Assembly: GCF_003130205.1 (NCBI RefSeq) | Contig: NZ_NRDF01000001.1 | Location: 62,001 to 126,000, forward strand | Length of the DNA stretch: 64,000 nucleotides | Origin: Aggregatibacter actinomycetemcomitans | GTDB lineage: Bacteria > Pseudomonadota > Gammaproteobacteria > Enterobacterales > Pasteurellaceae | Direction: 5' to 3' | Part shown: positions 38,071 to 46,519 of the stretch, one piece after another | Numbering within the stretch: the first letter of the stretch is position 1 | How the letters are laid out: every line of letters begins with the position of its first letter | Position numbers and translations under genes: made by a program | The notes under the pieces: model-generated | Seen by the model: only the letters and a program-made list of their open reading frames with translations | Told to the model about the DNA's origin: nothing | The model's database searches: none

Positions 38071-40116
38071 ATGAGTTATCAGGTATTAGCAAGAAAATGG
38101 CGTCCGAAAACCTTTGCTGACGTTGTGGGTCAACAACATATTTTGACCGCACTTGCTAACGGTTTGCGTGAAAATCGCCTGCATCATGCCTATTTGTTTT
38201 CCGGCACGCGTGGTGTGGGGAAAACCTCCATCGCCCGTTTATTCGCCAAAGGGCTTAATTGTATTAACGGCGTGACCGCCGAACCCTGCGGCGTGTGCGA
38301 GCATTGCAAAGCCATTGAAGAAGGCAACTTTATTGATTTGATCGAGATCGACGCAGCATCCCGAACCAAAGTGGAGGACACCCGCGAGTTACTGGATAAC
38401 GTGCAATATAAACCGGTGCTTGGGCGCTACAAAGTGTATCTCATCGATGAAGTGCACATGCTTTCCCGCCATTCTTTCAATGCGTTGCTGAAAACCCTGG
38501 AAGAACCGCCGGAATACGTCAAATTTCTGCTTGCCACCACAGATCCGCATAAATTGCCGGTGACGATTTTATCCCGTTGCATGCAGTTCCATTTAAAAGC
38601 CTTGGAACAACCGCAAATCGCCGATCACTTAGCGTATATTCTCAATCAGGAACAGATCCCTTTTGAATCCTTGGCGTTAGATAAACTTGCCGGCGCCGCA
38701 CAGGGCAGTATTCGCGACAGTTTAAGCCTCACCGATCAAGCAATAGCCATGAGTAACGGCAATGTTACGCTCAATATCGTCAACGATATGCTCGGTTTGC
38801 TGGACGAAAGTCAAGCCATTGAGATGATTTATGCGTTACAGCAGGGTAACGGTGAAAAACTGATGCAGGTGGTGAATGCCGTGGCGGACAAAGCCGGCGA
38901 TTGGGATGAATTGTTGCGTGAAGTGGCGGAAAATCTGCATAAAATCGCCATGCAACAATTATTGCCGCAGGCTGCTTTGGATGAACGCAGTCAAATCGGC
39001 TTTTTAGCCAAACACATTGCGCCACAGGACGTTCAATTTTTCTACCAGGTCGTCGTTACCGGTCGTAAAGAATTAACTGCCGCACCAACGGCACGCATGG
39101 GGGCTGAAATGGTGTTATTGCGCGCGTTGGCGTTCCACCCGAAATTAACGGGGAATTTGGCGAATGCAGAACTTAACGCCGAAGCCAATCCTCCGAGTCC
39201 GCAAAGTGCGGTGGAAAATTCCATTAAATCTCCACTGCAATCCACCGCCCCTGCGATTGAAATGCCGGTGGTTTCACAGACGATCAAAGCCAACTATCAA
39301 AGCCGTAAAAAATCGGTGACGGATGACGCACCGACAAAAATGGAAAAAACGGAATCCGTTCAATCAACAGAGGCATTGGTCAATTCTCCCGTGCTGGATG
39401 CCTTAAACGGACTGGACCAGCTGGATGCCATGCCGAGCACGCCCTCTCAAGAAAAAAAAAAGTCTGAGCGCCTAGCACAACATTCATCGGAAAAACTGAC
39501 CGCACTTTCTCATGCAACCGCGCATTCTGATACCGAAAGTGCGGTGGAAAATCAGAGTGAATCCGATAGCGACGAAACGGATGCGGATGTGCTGTTAGAC
39601 GAGGATTATCGTTGGGAATGGAGCAACCCCGAGCTTGCCAATATTGAGCAAAGCCCCAAGCCTTCTGAAATCAAAGCCGCCATTTTGCAGGACATCACGC
39701 CTGAGTTACAGCAAAAAATCGTCAATCTGACTCAAACGCAAGATCGTTGGGCGCAGCTGATTGAACAAAGTGGCGTGGAAAATCTCACCAAAGAATTCGC
39801 CTTAAACACCTTTATTTGGCAGGAAAGCGAAGAGGAATTTAAACTTGGTGTACGTTCCAGCCACAGCCATTTAAATCAGGATAAACACCGCAAACTGTTA
39901 CAGCAGGCGCTTTCCTCGATGTTGCAGAAAGACATCGCACTGACCGTAGAAATTAATGACGAGGAACAATATCTGACGCCGACGGATTATCGCCGTAAAG
40001 CCTATGCCCAATTGCGTGAGCAGGCGAAACAGGATTTATTGCAAGATCAAAAACTGCAATTGTTAGAACGCGAGTTTGATTGTCAGGTTGATGTGAAAAG
40101 TATTCGTCCGGTGTAA
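38071..40116 (+). CDS. dnaX: DNA polymerase III tau/gamma subunit
   Basis: 681 residues. Walker A HAYLFSGTRGVGKTSIARL, the zinc cysteines CGVCEHC, IDEVHMLS and the sensor motif LSRCMQFHL mark the clamp-loader ATPase. The full product is tau, whose C-terminus binds the polymerase and DnaB. An A10 run at codons 461-464 offers a -1 frameshift that would end after one more codon, giving a 465-residue gamma. The linker (about residues 375-525) holds three uptake signals, translated as QSAVENS, KLTALS and ESAVENQ. Confidence 0.97.
   Translation: MSYQVLARKWRPKTFADVVGQQHILTALANGLRENRLHHAYLFSGTRGVGKTSIARLFAKGLNCINGVTAEPCGVCEHCKAIEEGNFIDLIEIDAASRTKVEDTRELLDNVQYKPVLGRYKVYLIDEVHMLSRHSFNALLKTLEEPPEYVKFLLATTDPHKLPVTILSRCMQFHLKALEQPQIADHLAYILNQEQIPFESLALDKLAGAAQGSIRDSLSLTDQAIAMSNGNVTLNIVNDMLGLLDESQAIEMIYALQQGNGEKLMQVVNAVADKAGDWDELLREVAENLHKIAMQQLLPQAALDERSQIGFLAKHIAPQDVQFFYQVVVTGRKELTAAPTARMGAEMVLLRALAFHPKLTGNLANAELNAEANPPSPQSAVENSIKSPLQSTAPAIEMPVVSQTIKANYQSRKKSVTDDAPTKMEKTESVQSTEALVNSPVLDALNGLDQLDAMPSTPSQEKKKSERLAQHSSEKLTALSHATAHSDTESAVENQSESDSDETDADVLLDEDYRWEWSNPELANIEQSPKPSEIKAAILQDITPELQQKIVNLTQTQDRWAQLIEQSGVENLTKEFALNTFIWQESEEEFKLGVRSSHSHLNQDKHRKLLQQALSSMLQKDIALTVEINDEEQYLTPTDYRRKAYAQLREQAKQDLLQDQKLQLLEREFDCQVDVKSIRPV
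39451..39467 (+). promoter_or_regulatory. Putative programmed -1 frameshift / slippage site in dnaX
   Basis: Zero frame reads GAA AAA AAA AAG TCT GAG. It contains the heptamer A AAA AAG in the right phase. A -1 slip makes the next codons GTC TGA, so translation stops at once (39465-39467). E. coli dnaX makes gamma in the same way with the same heptamer and one extra codon. I see no clear Shine-Dalgarno enhancer upstream. With ten A bases, transcriptional slippage is an alternative. Confidence 0.65.
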
Positions 40117-40118
40117 TC

Positions 40119-41009
40119 ATGGCAAAGAAAACAACGCATTTTATTCGCAAATTTCTTGCCGCGCTTGGCATATGCACGGCAGGTGTTATCGCCTACCTTT
40201 TTTACAGCATCGCGATTTTCTCGCCTGTCAAAATCCATTTCTCCGATGCTTCCAATCTGACTTACCAACCGTTCACAAAACACGAAGATTTAACCTGTTA
40301 TCAGGCGGCGCAAAAACCGCAGGAAATGACACAGAATAGATTCCGTTTGCTCATTTGGAATTTACACAAAGGGCAGGATGCAGGTTGGCAGCAAGCACTT
40401 TCTCGCTTTGCCGAAGGGCGCGATTTTCTGTTGCTGCAAGAGGTGCTAAATACGCAACATCTGGCGACGCAATATTCATCGCAATTTCCGACCGCACTTT
40501 ATGCTTCCGCCTTTGCTTATTTACAGCAACAATCGGGCGTTGAAATTCTCTCAAAATTTCCACCGCACTTTTATTGCGCGGGTTCAAAACCGGAACCCTG
40601 GATCCGCATTCCGAAAGTCGGCGCTGCCATGAGCTTGCCTCTGGCGGGAGGAAAAAACCTCTTATTGGTCAATGTGCATTTAATTAATTTTGAATTAAAC
40701 CCTACCGCATACGGCGAGCAATTACGCACGCTCATGCAACTCATTTCCCACCATCAGGGACCGCTGATTTTCGCCGGGGATTTTAATTCCTGGAGCAGTT
40801 ACCGTCTGTCGCGTATTTATGAGTTAATTGCGGAATATGGCTTACAAGAAGTGACTTTTCCGCAAGATCATCGCCTGCGCTTTTTAGGCAACCCGCTGGA
40901 TCATATTTTCATTCGCGGATTGAATGTCATCAACGCCACCACAGAACCGACGGAAAGCTCCGACCATGCGCCGTTGTTGCTGGAGATGGAGCTAATAGCA
41001 GATAAATAG
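40119..41009 (+). CDS. Endonuclease/exonuclease/phosphatase family protein, YafD-like
   Basis: 296 residues with an N-terminal membrane anchor (FLAALGICTAGVIAYLFYSI). The EEP-fold motifs follow: RLLIWNLHKGQD, the catalytic-glutamate strand FLLLQEVLN, FAGDFNSWSSYR, and SSDHAPLLLEM at the end. E. coli YafD (UPF0294) has the same layout. The substrate is unknown. It begins two bases after dnaX stops. Two uptake signals are translated on the minus orientation (PTALYAS and PPHFYC regions). Confidence 0.85.
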   Translation: MAKKTTHFIRKFLAALGICTAGVIAYLFYSIAIFSPVKIHFSDASNLTYQPFTKHEDLTCYQAAQKPQEMTQNRFRLLIWNLHKGQDAGWQQALSRFAEGRDFLLLQEVLNTQHLATQYSSQFPTALYASAFAYLQQQSGVEILSKFPPHFYCAGSKPEPWIRIPKVGAAMSLPLAGGKNLLLVNVHLINFELNPTAYGEQLRTLMQLISHHQGPLIFAGDFNSWSSYRLSRIYELIAEYGLQEVTFPQDHRLRFLGNPLDHIFIRGLNVINATTEPTESSDHAPLLLEMELIADK

Positions 41010-41151
41010 AATTCATTCTATTTATTATCTTTCTTTGGTGTTTTACTGTACTTTACAGTTATTCACTTCTATACTTATCCGGTCGTTAGATATGATTACT
41101 ATCTGTTTATATCATAATTTTTAAATATTTTTCCAAATGATGAAGGCTTTT

Positions 41152-42105
41152 ATGTCGGAACCTATACTTACAATTGTTTTGCCTTGTTATAACGAACAGT
41201 CTGTTTTATCTAAATCCATACCGATTATTCTTAATCACTTATTAAGTTTAATAAATAATAAGAAAATTAATAAGAATAGTAAGTTATTGCTGATTGATGA
41301 TGGTTCAAAAGATAATACCTGGCTGGAAATAGAAATGCTGGTTAAGCAATATCAGCAAATCAAAGCATTAAAACTGACCCGCAATTTTGGGCATCAGAAT
41401 GCCTTATTGGCAGGAATGATGTTTTCAGCTAAACAGCTAAAAACAGATATTTGTATTACTATGGACTGTGATTTACAAGATGATCCCGGTACTTTAGAGA
41501 AAATGTTAGAAAAATATTTTTCTGGCTATGAAATTGTATATGCTGTAAGAAAGAGACGTGCAAAAGACAGCTTATTCAAACGGAATTTTGCTTTATTATA
41601 TTATAATATTTTAAAAAAGATGAATATTAACGTTGTCCCTAACCATGCAGATTATCGTCTAATGAGTGCCAGAGCTTTGTCCGCGTTGGAATGTTTTAGG
41701 GAAAGTAATTTATTTCTTCGCGGTATTGTTCCACTTTTAGGATTTTCAAGTGCTACAGTGTATTATGAACGTGAAGAAAGAATTGCCGGATTTAGTAAAT
41801 ATAACATTCCTCGTATGATGCGTTTAGCCATAGATGGAATATGTGGTTTTAGCGCAATTCCTTTATTATTTATATTATGGTTAGGAATTATTGTTAGTTT
41901 AATTTCACTGGCGATGGGTGGATGGGCATTAATTGTAAAAATTTTTGGTAGTGGTATAGTGCCCGGATGGGCATCTACTGTTGTGCCTATGTATTTTTTA
42001 GGCGGTGTACAACTTTTTACTTTAGGTATTATAGGTATCTATATTAGTAAAATATTCGATGAAGTCAAAGATAGACCTAAATATATAATAGAGAAAGAAT
42101 TATAA
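41152..42105 (+). CDS. GtrB-like family 2 glycosyltransferase (polyprenyl-phosphate sugar transferase)
   Basis: About 317 residues. The GT2 domain has LTIVLPCYNEQSVL, IDDGSKDNTW and the DxD-type MDCDLQDDPGTLEKM. Two C-terminal membrane helices lie at about 230-258 and 266-290. Such proteins transfer a sugar from UDP to undecaprenyl phosphate in the cytoplasmic leaflet. The ATG at 41152 has AAGG at good spacing; ATGs at 41137 and 41140 are alternatives. The gene is clearly more AT-rich than its neighbours, a sign of transfer. No gtrA flippase lies next to it. The next gene starts two bases after the stop. Confidence 0.85.
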   Translation: MSEPILTIVLPCYNEQSVLSKSIPIILNHLLSLINNKKINKNSKLLLIDDGSKDNTWLEIEMLVKQYQQIKALKLTRNFGHQNALLAGMMFSAKQLKTDICITMDCDLQDDPGTLEKMLEKYFSGYEIVYAVRKRRAKDSLFKRNFALLYYNILKKMNINVVPNHADYRLMSARALSALECFRESNLFLRGIVPLLGFSSATVYYEREERIAGFSKYNIPRMMRLAIDGICGFSAIPLLFILWLGIIVSLISLAMGGWALIVKIFGSGIVPGWASTVVPMYFLGGVQLFTLGIIGIYISKIFDEVKDRPKYIIEKEL

Positions 42106-42107
42106 TA

Positions 42108-43652
42108 ATGAAAATATTTACCCTATTAACTAATAATGAAAGAAATTTATTTTATCTGGTTCTGCTTGTTACTGTTCTTTTTTTATTTTATCCACCATAT
42201 TTACCCATGGTTGATTTGCCGCAGCATGCAGCCCAAGTAGTTATGCTTGATGATCTGTTTAAACAACAGAGTAAGTGGTCTGATTTAGTTCAGTTGAACT
42301 GGGATACTCCTTATTTAACAGGCTATTTTGTTTGGTGGTTACTATATCAATTCACGGATATTGTTATATCTTCTAAACTGTTGGTGGTTTTTATATTTCT
42401 ATTTAATGCTTGGGCAGTTTTTCTTTTGAGAAAAAGCTTTCAAGCTGAAAGTATTCTGGAATGGGCTGCTATAACAAGCTTTTTTGGGTTTGCTTTCCAA
42501 TGGGGATTTGTTACATTTCTTTTAGCGATACCTATTGGTATTTTATTTTTTCTTTCTAATAAAAATTGGCTTGAAACTAAGAAATATCGTTATTTTATAG
42601 GTATCGTATTATTAGGTATTTTATCTTACTGTAGCCATGTTTTAATTTTTTCATTCTTCTGTTTTATTTCATATGGATACTTTTTAGCTATTCATTTTAA
42701 ACAAGAATCTTATAAAGCGGGGGGGGGGGTAATATTTACACTCCCTTATCTGCTATTTGCAATAATATTAATTCGGTATTTGGGTAAAACAGATTTACTG
42801 CAATTTAAAGATTATTCTGAAAATTATGTATTCCTACCTGTTTGGTACAAAATATTTACACTGATTTACTATCCTTGGAATATGGATTATGCCATATTAT
42901 ATAATGTTGCTTGGATAGTGTTTTTTATTTTACCGAATTACATGGGTTATACCTTAACTAAGGATATTAAACGTTATATTCCTTTTGTCGGTTTTCTCAT
43001 TATTTGGTTTAGTTTACCTCATGCACTTAATCAAACAGCATTTATATATGAACGATTTTCTATTTTTATGCTTCCTTTTTATTATTTGATTTTTGAAAAA
43101 AGGTCAACTAAAAAGAATAACGGTAACATAATTTTATTTAATTTAATGTTTTTTATATTTGTTTTCTTATTAATGGGGAAGGTCTATTATAATAATATTC
43201 AATTTAATAATGATCCGAATATGAGAGCATATTCAAAGATAATAGAGTCTATGCAGTCCCAAAAAAGAATATTAACTTTATTTAACGAATCTTCAGAGAC
43301 CAGTGGATTGCTTACTTCAAGTACGGAATATTTACATTTTGGTAGCTGGTATCAGGCGCAAAAACATGGATGGTCCGATTTTAATTTTGCCGTTTATTCA
43401 CCTCAAATAGTTAGATTCAAACCTAATAAAGTACCAAATATATCAAGCCGTTCAGGTGTGGTAAATAAAGATTGGATTATTAGCCTTGATAATTGTGAAG
43501 ATTATGATTATTTATTGATGAAAACCAAAGAGTCACCAATGATGATTTTGACATGGTTGACAGAAAATCCTCGATGTAAAGCATTCATTTTAGAGAATCA
43601 GCAACAGGATTGGTTACTGTTTAAAAAAATTAAAGAAAATGAAGCGTTATAA
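42108..43652 (+). CDS. Polytopic membrane protein, probable phase-variable glycosyltransferase
   Basis: 514 residues, with about ten hydrophobic segments up to residue 370 and a soluble C-terminal part. The layout resembles GT-C or GtrC-type transferases that move lipid-linked sugars to surface glycans. A loop near the N-terminus, LPMVDLPQHAAQV, has the acidic residue expected in GT-C enzymes. I do not recognise the exact family. An uninterrupted G11 run (42719-42729) encodes Ala-Gly-Gly-Gly; one base more or less would shift the frame. In this copy the gene is on. Very AT-rich, as is the gene before it. Confidence 0.7.
   Translation: MKIFTLLTNNERNLFYLVLLVTVLFLFYPPYLPMVDLPQHAAQVVMLDDLFKQQSKWSDLVQLNWDTPYLTGYFVWWLLYQFTDIVISSKLLVVFIFLFNAWAVFLLRKSFQAESILEWAAITSFFGFAFQWGFVTFLLAIPIGILFFLSNKNWLETKKYRYFIGIVLLGILSYCSHVLIFSFFCFISYGYFLAIHFKQESYKAGGGVIFTLPYLLFAIILIRYLGKTDLLQFKDYSENYVFLPVWYKIFTLIYYPWNMDYAILYNVAWIVFFILPNYMGYTLTKDIKRYIPFVGFLIIWFSLPHALNQTAFIYERFSIFMLPFYYLIFEKRSTKKNNGNIILFNLMFFIFVFLLMGKVYYNNIQFNNDPNMRAYSKIIESMQSQKRILTLFNESSETSGLLTSSTEYLHFGSWYQAQKHGWSDFNFAVYSPQIVRFKPNKVPNISSRSGVVNKDWIISLDNCEDYDYLLMKTKESPMMILTWLTENPRCKAFILENQQQDWLLFKKIKENEAL
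42719..42729 (+). repeat. G11 homopolymer tract (contingency locus)
   Basis: Eleven consecutive G bases inside an AT-rich coding sequence at codons 204-208. This is the typical slipped-strand mispairing tract of phase-variable surface genes in Pasteurellaceae and Neisseria. Confidence 0.9.
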
Positions 43653-43692
43653 CTTTGTAAAATGAAAACTAAATATTGGATCCGAAATATTG

Positions 43693-44046
43693 TTAAACCG
43701 CCGCCGTCACTACAATTTCCACTTTCCAGCGAGGATCTGCCAGTTTGGCTTCTACGGTGGCGCGCGCCGGTGGATTTTGTGGATCGACCCATTCATCCCA
43801 TGCCTGATTCATCAGAGCATAATCCTGCATATCGGCAAGATAGATCTGCGCATTTAAAATTTGACTTTTGCGGGAATTGGCTTTGGTAAGTAATTTATCG
43901 ATGAGCTTTAAGACTTCTTGTGTTTGGGCATAAGCATCCTGTGCTAAGGTGGCTTCCGGAACTTGTCCCGCCAAATAAGCAACACCATGATAGACCACTA
44001 GCTCGGCAAGGCGGGCGTTAGTATCGATACGTTGAATTTGTGTCAT
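43693..44046 (-). CDS. RidA/YjgF family protein (Rid group)
   Basis: 117 residues of the Rid family: VYHGVAYLAGQVPE, ILNAQIYLADMQDYALMNQAWDEW and a final PRWKVEIVVTAAV. RidA itself hydrolyses reactive enamines; this protein resembles the YoaB/YjgH-type subgroups, so deaminase activity is uncertain. It is convergent with the glycosyltransferase pair and divergent from the YwiC-like gene. Confidence 0.85.
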   Translation of the reverse strand: MTQIQRIDTNARLAELVVYHGVAYLAGQVPEATLAQDAYAQTQEVLKLIDKLLTKANSRKSQILNAQIYLADMQDYALMNQAWDEWVDPQNPPARATVEAKLADPRWKVEIVVTAAV

Positions 44047-44147
44047 AATTTCTTCTCCGTAATAAAAATAATTCGTAAGGATTATATCAATCTTCCGGAA
44101 AAACCTCTAAAATTCTTAAACTTTTCAACTGATAATTAGTCTCAATT

Positions 44148-44864
44148 ATGACGCTATTGATTTCTAATCAGCATGGCGCAATCGTCATGGCACTTATGCC
44201 ATTTCTGTACGGTATGTTGCTTACTCACCCTATTTGGCAGCACCTTTTCTTTCTACTGGCATGGTTTTCATTATATTTAATGACTTACCCATTTCTGAAT
44301 TTGTTCAAAGGCAGAAATTTAGAACTGTACATAAAGTGGTCGTGGATTTATTTTTTTGCTACAGTGATTTTTGCGATTCCGGTGCTGTTGCATAACTGGC
44401 GGACGGTGCTTTTTGTGGTCGCCATGATGCCGTTAGTGTTGGTCAGTATTTATTATGTGAAGAAAAAGGATGAGCGTGCTTTTTTAAATGATCTGGTGGG
44501 AATCATTATTTTTGCCATTGCGGGCATGGGATCCTATTATTTTCCCGACCGCACTTTTGATGACAAAATCTGGCTGGTGGCGTTGTATCCGAGCTTGTTT
44601 TTTATCGGTACCACCTTATATGTCAAATCCGTCATGCGTGAGCGAAAAAATCCGTTATATTTGAAGTTATCTATCGGTTTTCATGCGCTTTATGTGCTCG
44701 GATTTATCTTGTTACAACAGTATTTAATGGCGTTGGCATTCGTTCCGCCGTTAATTCGTGCAATTTGGCTGCCGCATAAAAAAATGTCGGTAAAACAAGT
44801 GGGGCTGACCGAAATGGGTGTTTCGCTGCTGTTTTTTGCCAATTTGCTTTATGCAACGTTATGA
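44148..44864 (+). CDS. YwiC-like membrane protein
   Basis: 238 residues with seven or eight membrane helices, starting MTLLISNQHGAIVMALMPFL. The N-terminal NQHGAIVMALMPFLYGML and later DRTFDDKIWLVALYPSLFFIG fit the YwiC family, of unknown function. It overlaps the following Sel1 gene by four bases, so the two are likely cotranscribed. A minus-oriented uptake signal is translated in the PDRTF codons. Confidence 0.78.
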   Translation: MTLLISNQHGAIVMALMPFLYGMLLTHPIWQHLFFLLAWFSLYLMTYPFLNLFKGRNLELYIKWSWIYFFATVIFAIPVLLHNWRTVLFVVAMMPLVLVSIYYVKKKDERAFLNDLVGIIIFAIAGMGSYYFPDRTFDDKIWLVALYPSLFFIGTTLYVKSVMRERKNPLYLKLSIGFHALYVLGFILLQQYLMALAFVPPLIRAIWLPHKKMSVKQVGLTEMGVSLLFFANLLYATL

Positions 44865-45580
44865 AGATGATGAAAAAACAGTTAAAACATTTTGTGATAG
44901 TATTGGGATTACTGGGTTTTTCTGTACAAGCGGCGGAAAATGTGGCGTTTTCGGTCGCCGAACGTGTACAAGAAATGTCGACGTTTGTACAGAATAAACT
45001 GAATAATGATGAATTGAGGAATCTGGCAAGATATTTCTATCAAAGTGACGATGTCCGTTCGGCATTCAATGTGATGCGTATTTTGGCGTTACGTGGTGAT
45101 AGTAACGCGCAACTGGATTTAGGGCGTTTGTATTTTGGCGGTGACGGCGTAGAGAAAAATTACGAAAAGGCCTATTGGTGGTTTAGTGAGGCGGCAGAAA
45201 AGGGTAGTGTGAAAGCGCTCACCAATTTGGGCATTCTTTATACAGGCGGCTACGGCGTGAAAAAGAATCTGGAATATGGCATTAATTTATTGGAGCAGGC
45301 CGCCGAAGTCAGCGATTCGCAAGCCATGTTGATTTTAGGCATGCTGTATTACAACGAAAATAAAATTAAGAATTTTAACAAGGCATTTCAGTGGTTGGAA
45401 AGAAGCGCACGACAAGGCAACGAAGAAGCGATCTTTCGTTTGGCACTAATGTATGAACATGGTGAGGGCACTCAACGTAACCGCCCGCTTGCTATTTCCA
45501 TTTACAAGGATCTTATTGCACAACAAAGTTATTTTTCTGATGCCGCCCGTGAACGGTTAGAGATTCTGAGCTATCACTAA
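44861..45580 (+). CDS. Sel1-like repeat secreted protein
   Basis: 239 residues with a signal peptide (LKHFVIVLGLLGFSVQAAE) and at least four Sel1 repeats, for example AQLDLGRLYFGGDGVEKNYE, AYWWFSEAAEKGSVKALTNL and RLALMYEHGEGTQRN. Sel1 repeats form alpha-solenoids used for protein binding. The start could be 44861, 44867 or 44870. Probably periplasmic; the partner is unknown. Confidence 0.82.
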   Translation: MKMMKKQLKHFVIVLGLLGFSVQAAENVAFSVAERVQEMSTFVQNKLNNDELRNLARYFYQSDDVRSAFNVMRILALRGDSNAQLDLGRLYFGGDGVEKNYEKAYWWFSEAAEKGSVKALTNLGILYTGGYGVKKNLEYGINLLEQAAEVSDSQAMLILGMLYYNENKIKNFNKAFQWLERSARQGNEEAIFRLALMYEHGEGTQRNRPLAISIYKDLIAQQSYFSDAARERLEILSYH

Positions 45581-45582
45581 AT

Positions 45583-45617
45583 AAAAAATCCGCCTTTATA
45601 AAGACGGATTTTTTTAT
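45583..45617. terminator. Shared terminator between the Sel1 gene and gst
   Basis: AAATCCG (45586-45592) pairs with CGGATTT (45605-45611), with T- and A-runs on either side, between convergent genes. Confidence 0.85.
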
Positions 45618-45629
45618 TTAATCCAAGAG

Positions 45630-46241
45630 TTAAATCAACCCTTCGGCTTTTTGTACACGTTTTACAATGTCTAATGCTGCAATGCGTTGTGCAAATTCGG
45701 TTAAGTGTGTTAGGGATGAAAAATCCAGATCGACAAATTTACACCAGCTTAAAATTGTAAATAGATAAATATCAGCGACGGATACATCTTCGCCTAGGTA
45801 ATTCTGCTTTGATAAGCAGTGATTAGCTTGCGTCAGCATACCCAGAATATTTTCTTTCGCTGTTTTTTGAATCGCTTGTTTTAGGGACTCGTCTTGAACG
45901 TAAGGTGGTACATGAAATAGTGGGACAAAGGCTTTGTGTAGGTCAGAATTCAAGAATGCCAACCAGCGAAATGCGATAGCTTTGCCTTTGGCTGAGTCGC
46001 TGCCAAAGAGTTTTGCCTGCGGGTAAAGATCGTCTAAATAAGCTAAAATCGCCAAGTTTTGGGAAAGTACAAGATTACCGTCAACGAGCAGAGGAACTGC
46101 ACCTTGTGGATTGAGCGCTAAGTATTCCGGGCTCTTCATATACTCCTGTGTTACTGCTTCGGCTTCATAAGGCTGATTGATTTTTTCCAATGCAAAATGC
46201 GGTACGAATGAGCATGCACCCGGTTTAAAATATAGTTTCAT
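45630..46241 (-). CDS. gst: Glutathione S-transferase
   Basis: 203 residues with the beta-class start MKLYFKPGACSFVPHFALEK, the GSH-binding LNPQGAVPLLVDGNLVLSQN and an all-helical C-terminal domain. The cysteine of PGACS matches the beta-class catalytic cysteine. It conjugates or carries glutathione in the cytoplasm. Single gene with its own upstream region. Confidence 0.92.
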   Translation of the reverse strand: MKLYFKPGACSFVPHFALEKINQPYEAEAVTQEYMKSPEYLALNPQGAVPLLVDGNLVLSQNLAILAYLDDLYPQAKLFGSDSAKGKAIAFRWLAFLNSDLHKAFVPLFHVPPYVQDESLKQAIQKTAKENILGMLTQANHCLSKQNYLGEDVSVADIYLFTILSWCKFVDLDFSSLTHLTEFAQRIAALDIVKRVQKAEGLI

Positions 46242-46519
46242 ATTAACTCCTTGAATAAAATTATAATTTTTGCCTGCTTAACGATGGTATAAATAACTAC
46301 CGAGGGCATTGTAGCAGATTTATGTAATATGCCCACCTGATTGAATCTATTGATATTTCCATTTATAAACAATATACGTCATGCTGGCTTAGTTACGTTC
46401 AGTAGTGAGTGAAATTCTTTTTATTTTGTTTATAGCAAGAGAGAAAAACATCGGTAAAAATAACCGCAGTGCCTTATGAAAGGATGCGAGTAGCAGCCTT
46501 TAAGGGCAATTTAAAATTT
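46242..46519. other. Intergenic region between gst and parC
   Basis: AT-rich, about 280 bases. It should hold the gst promoter. No gene or clear hairpin was seen. Confidence 0.4.
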
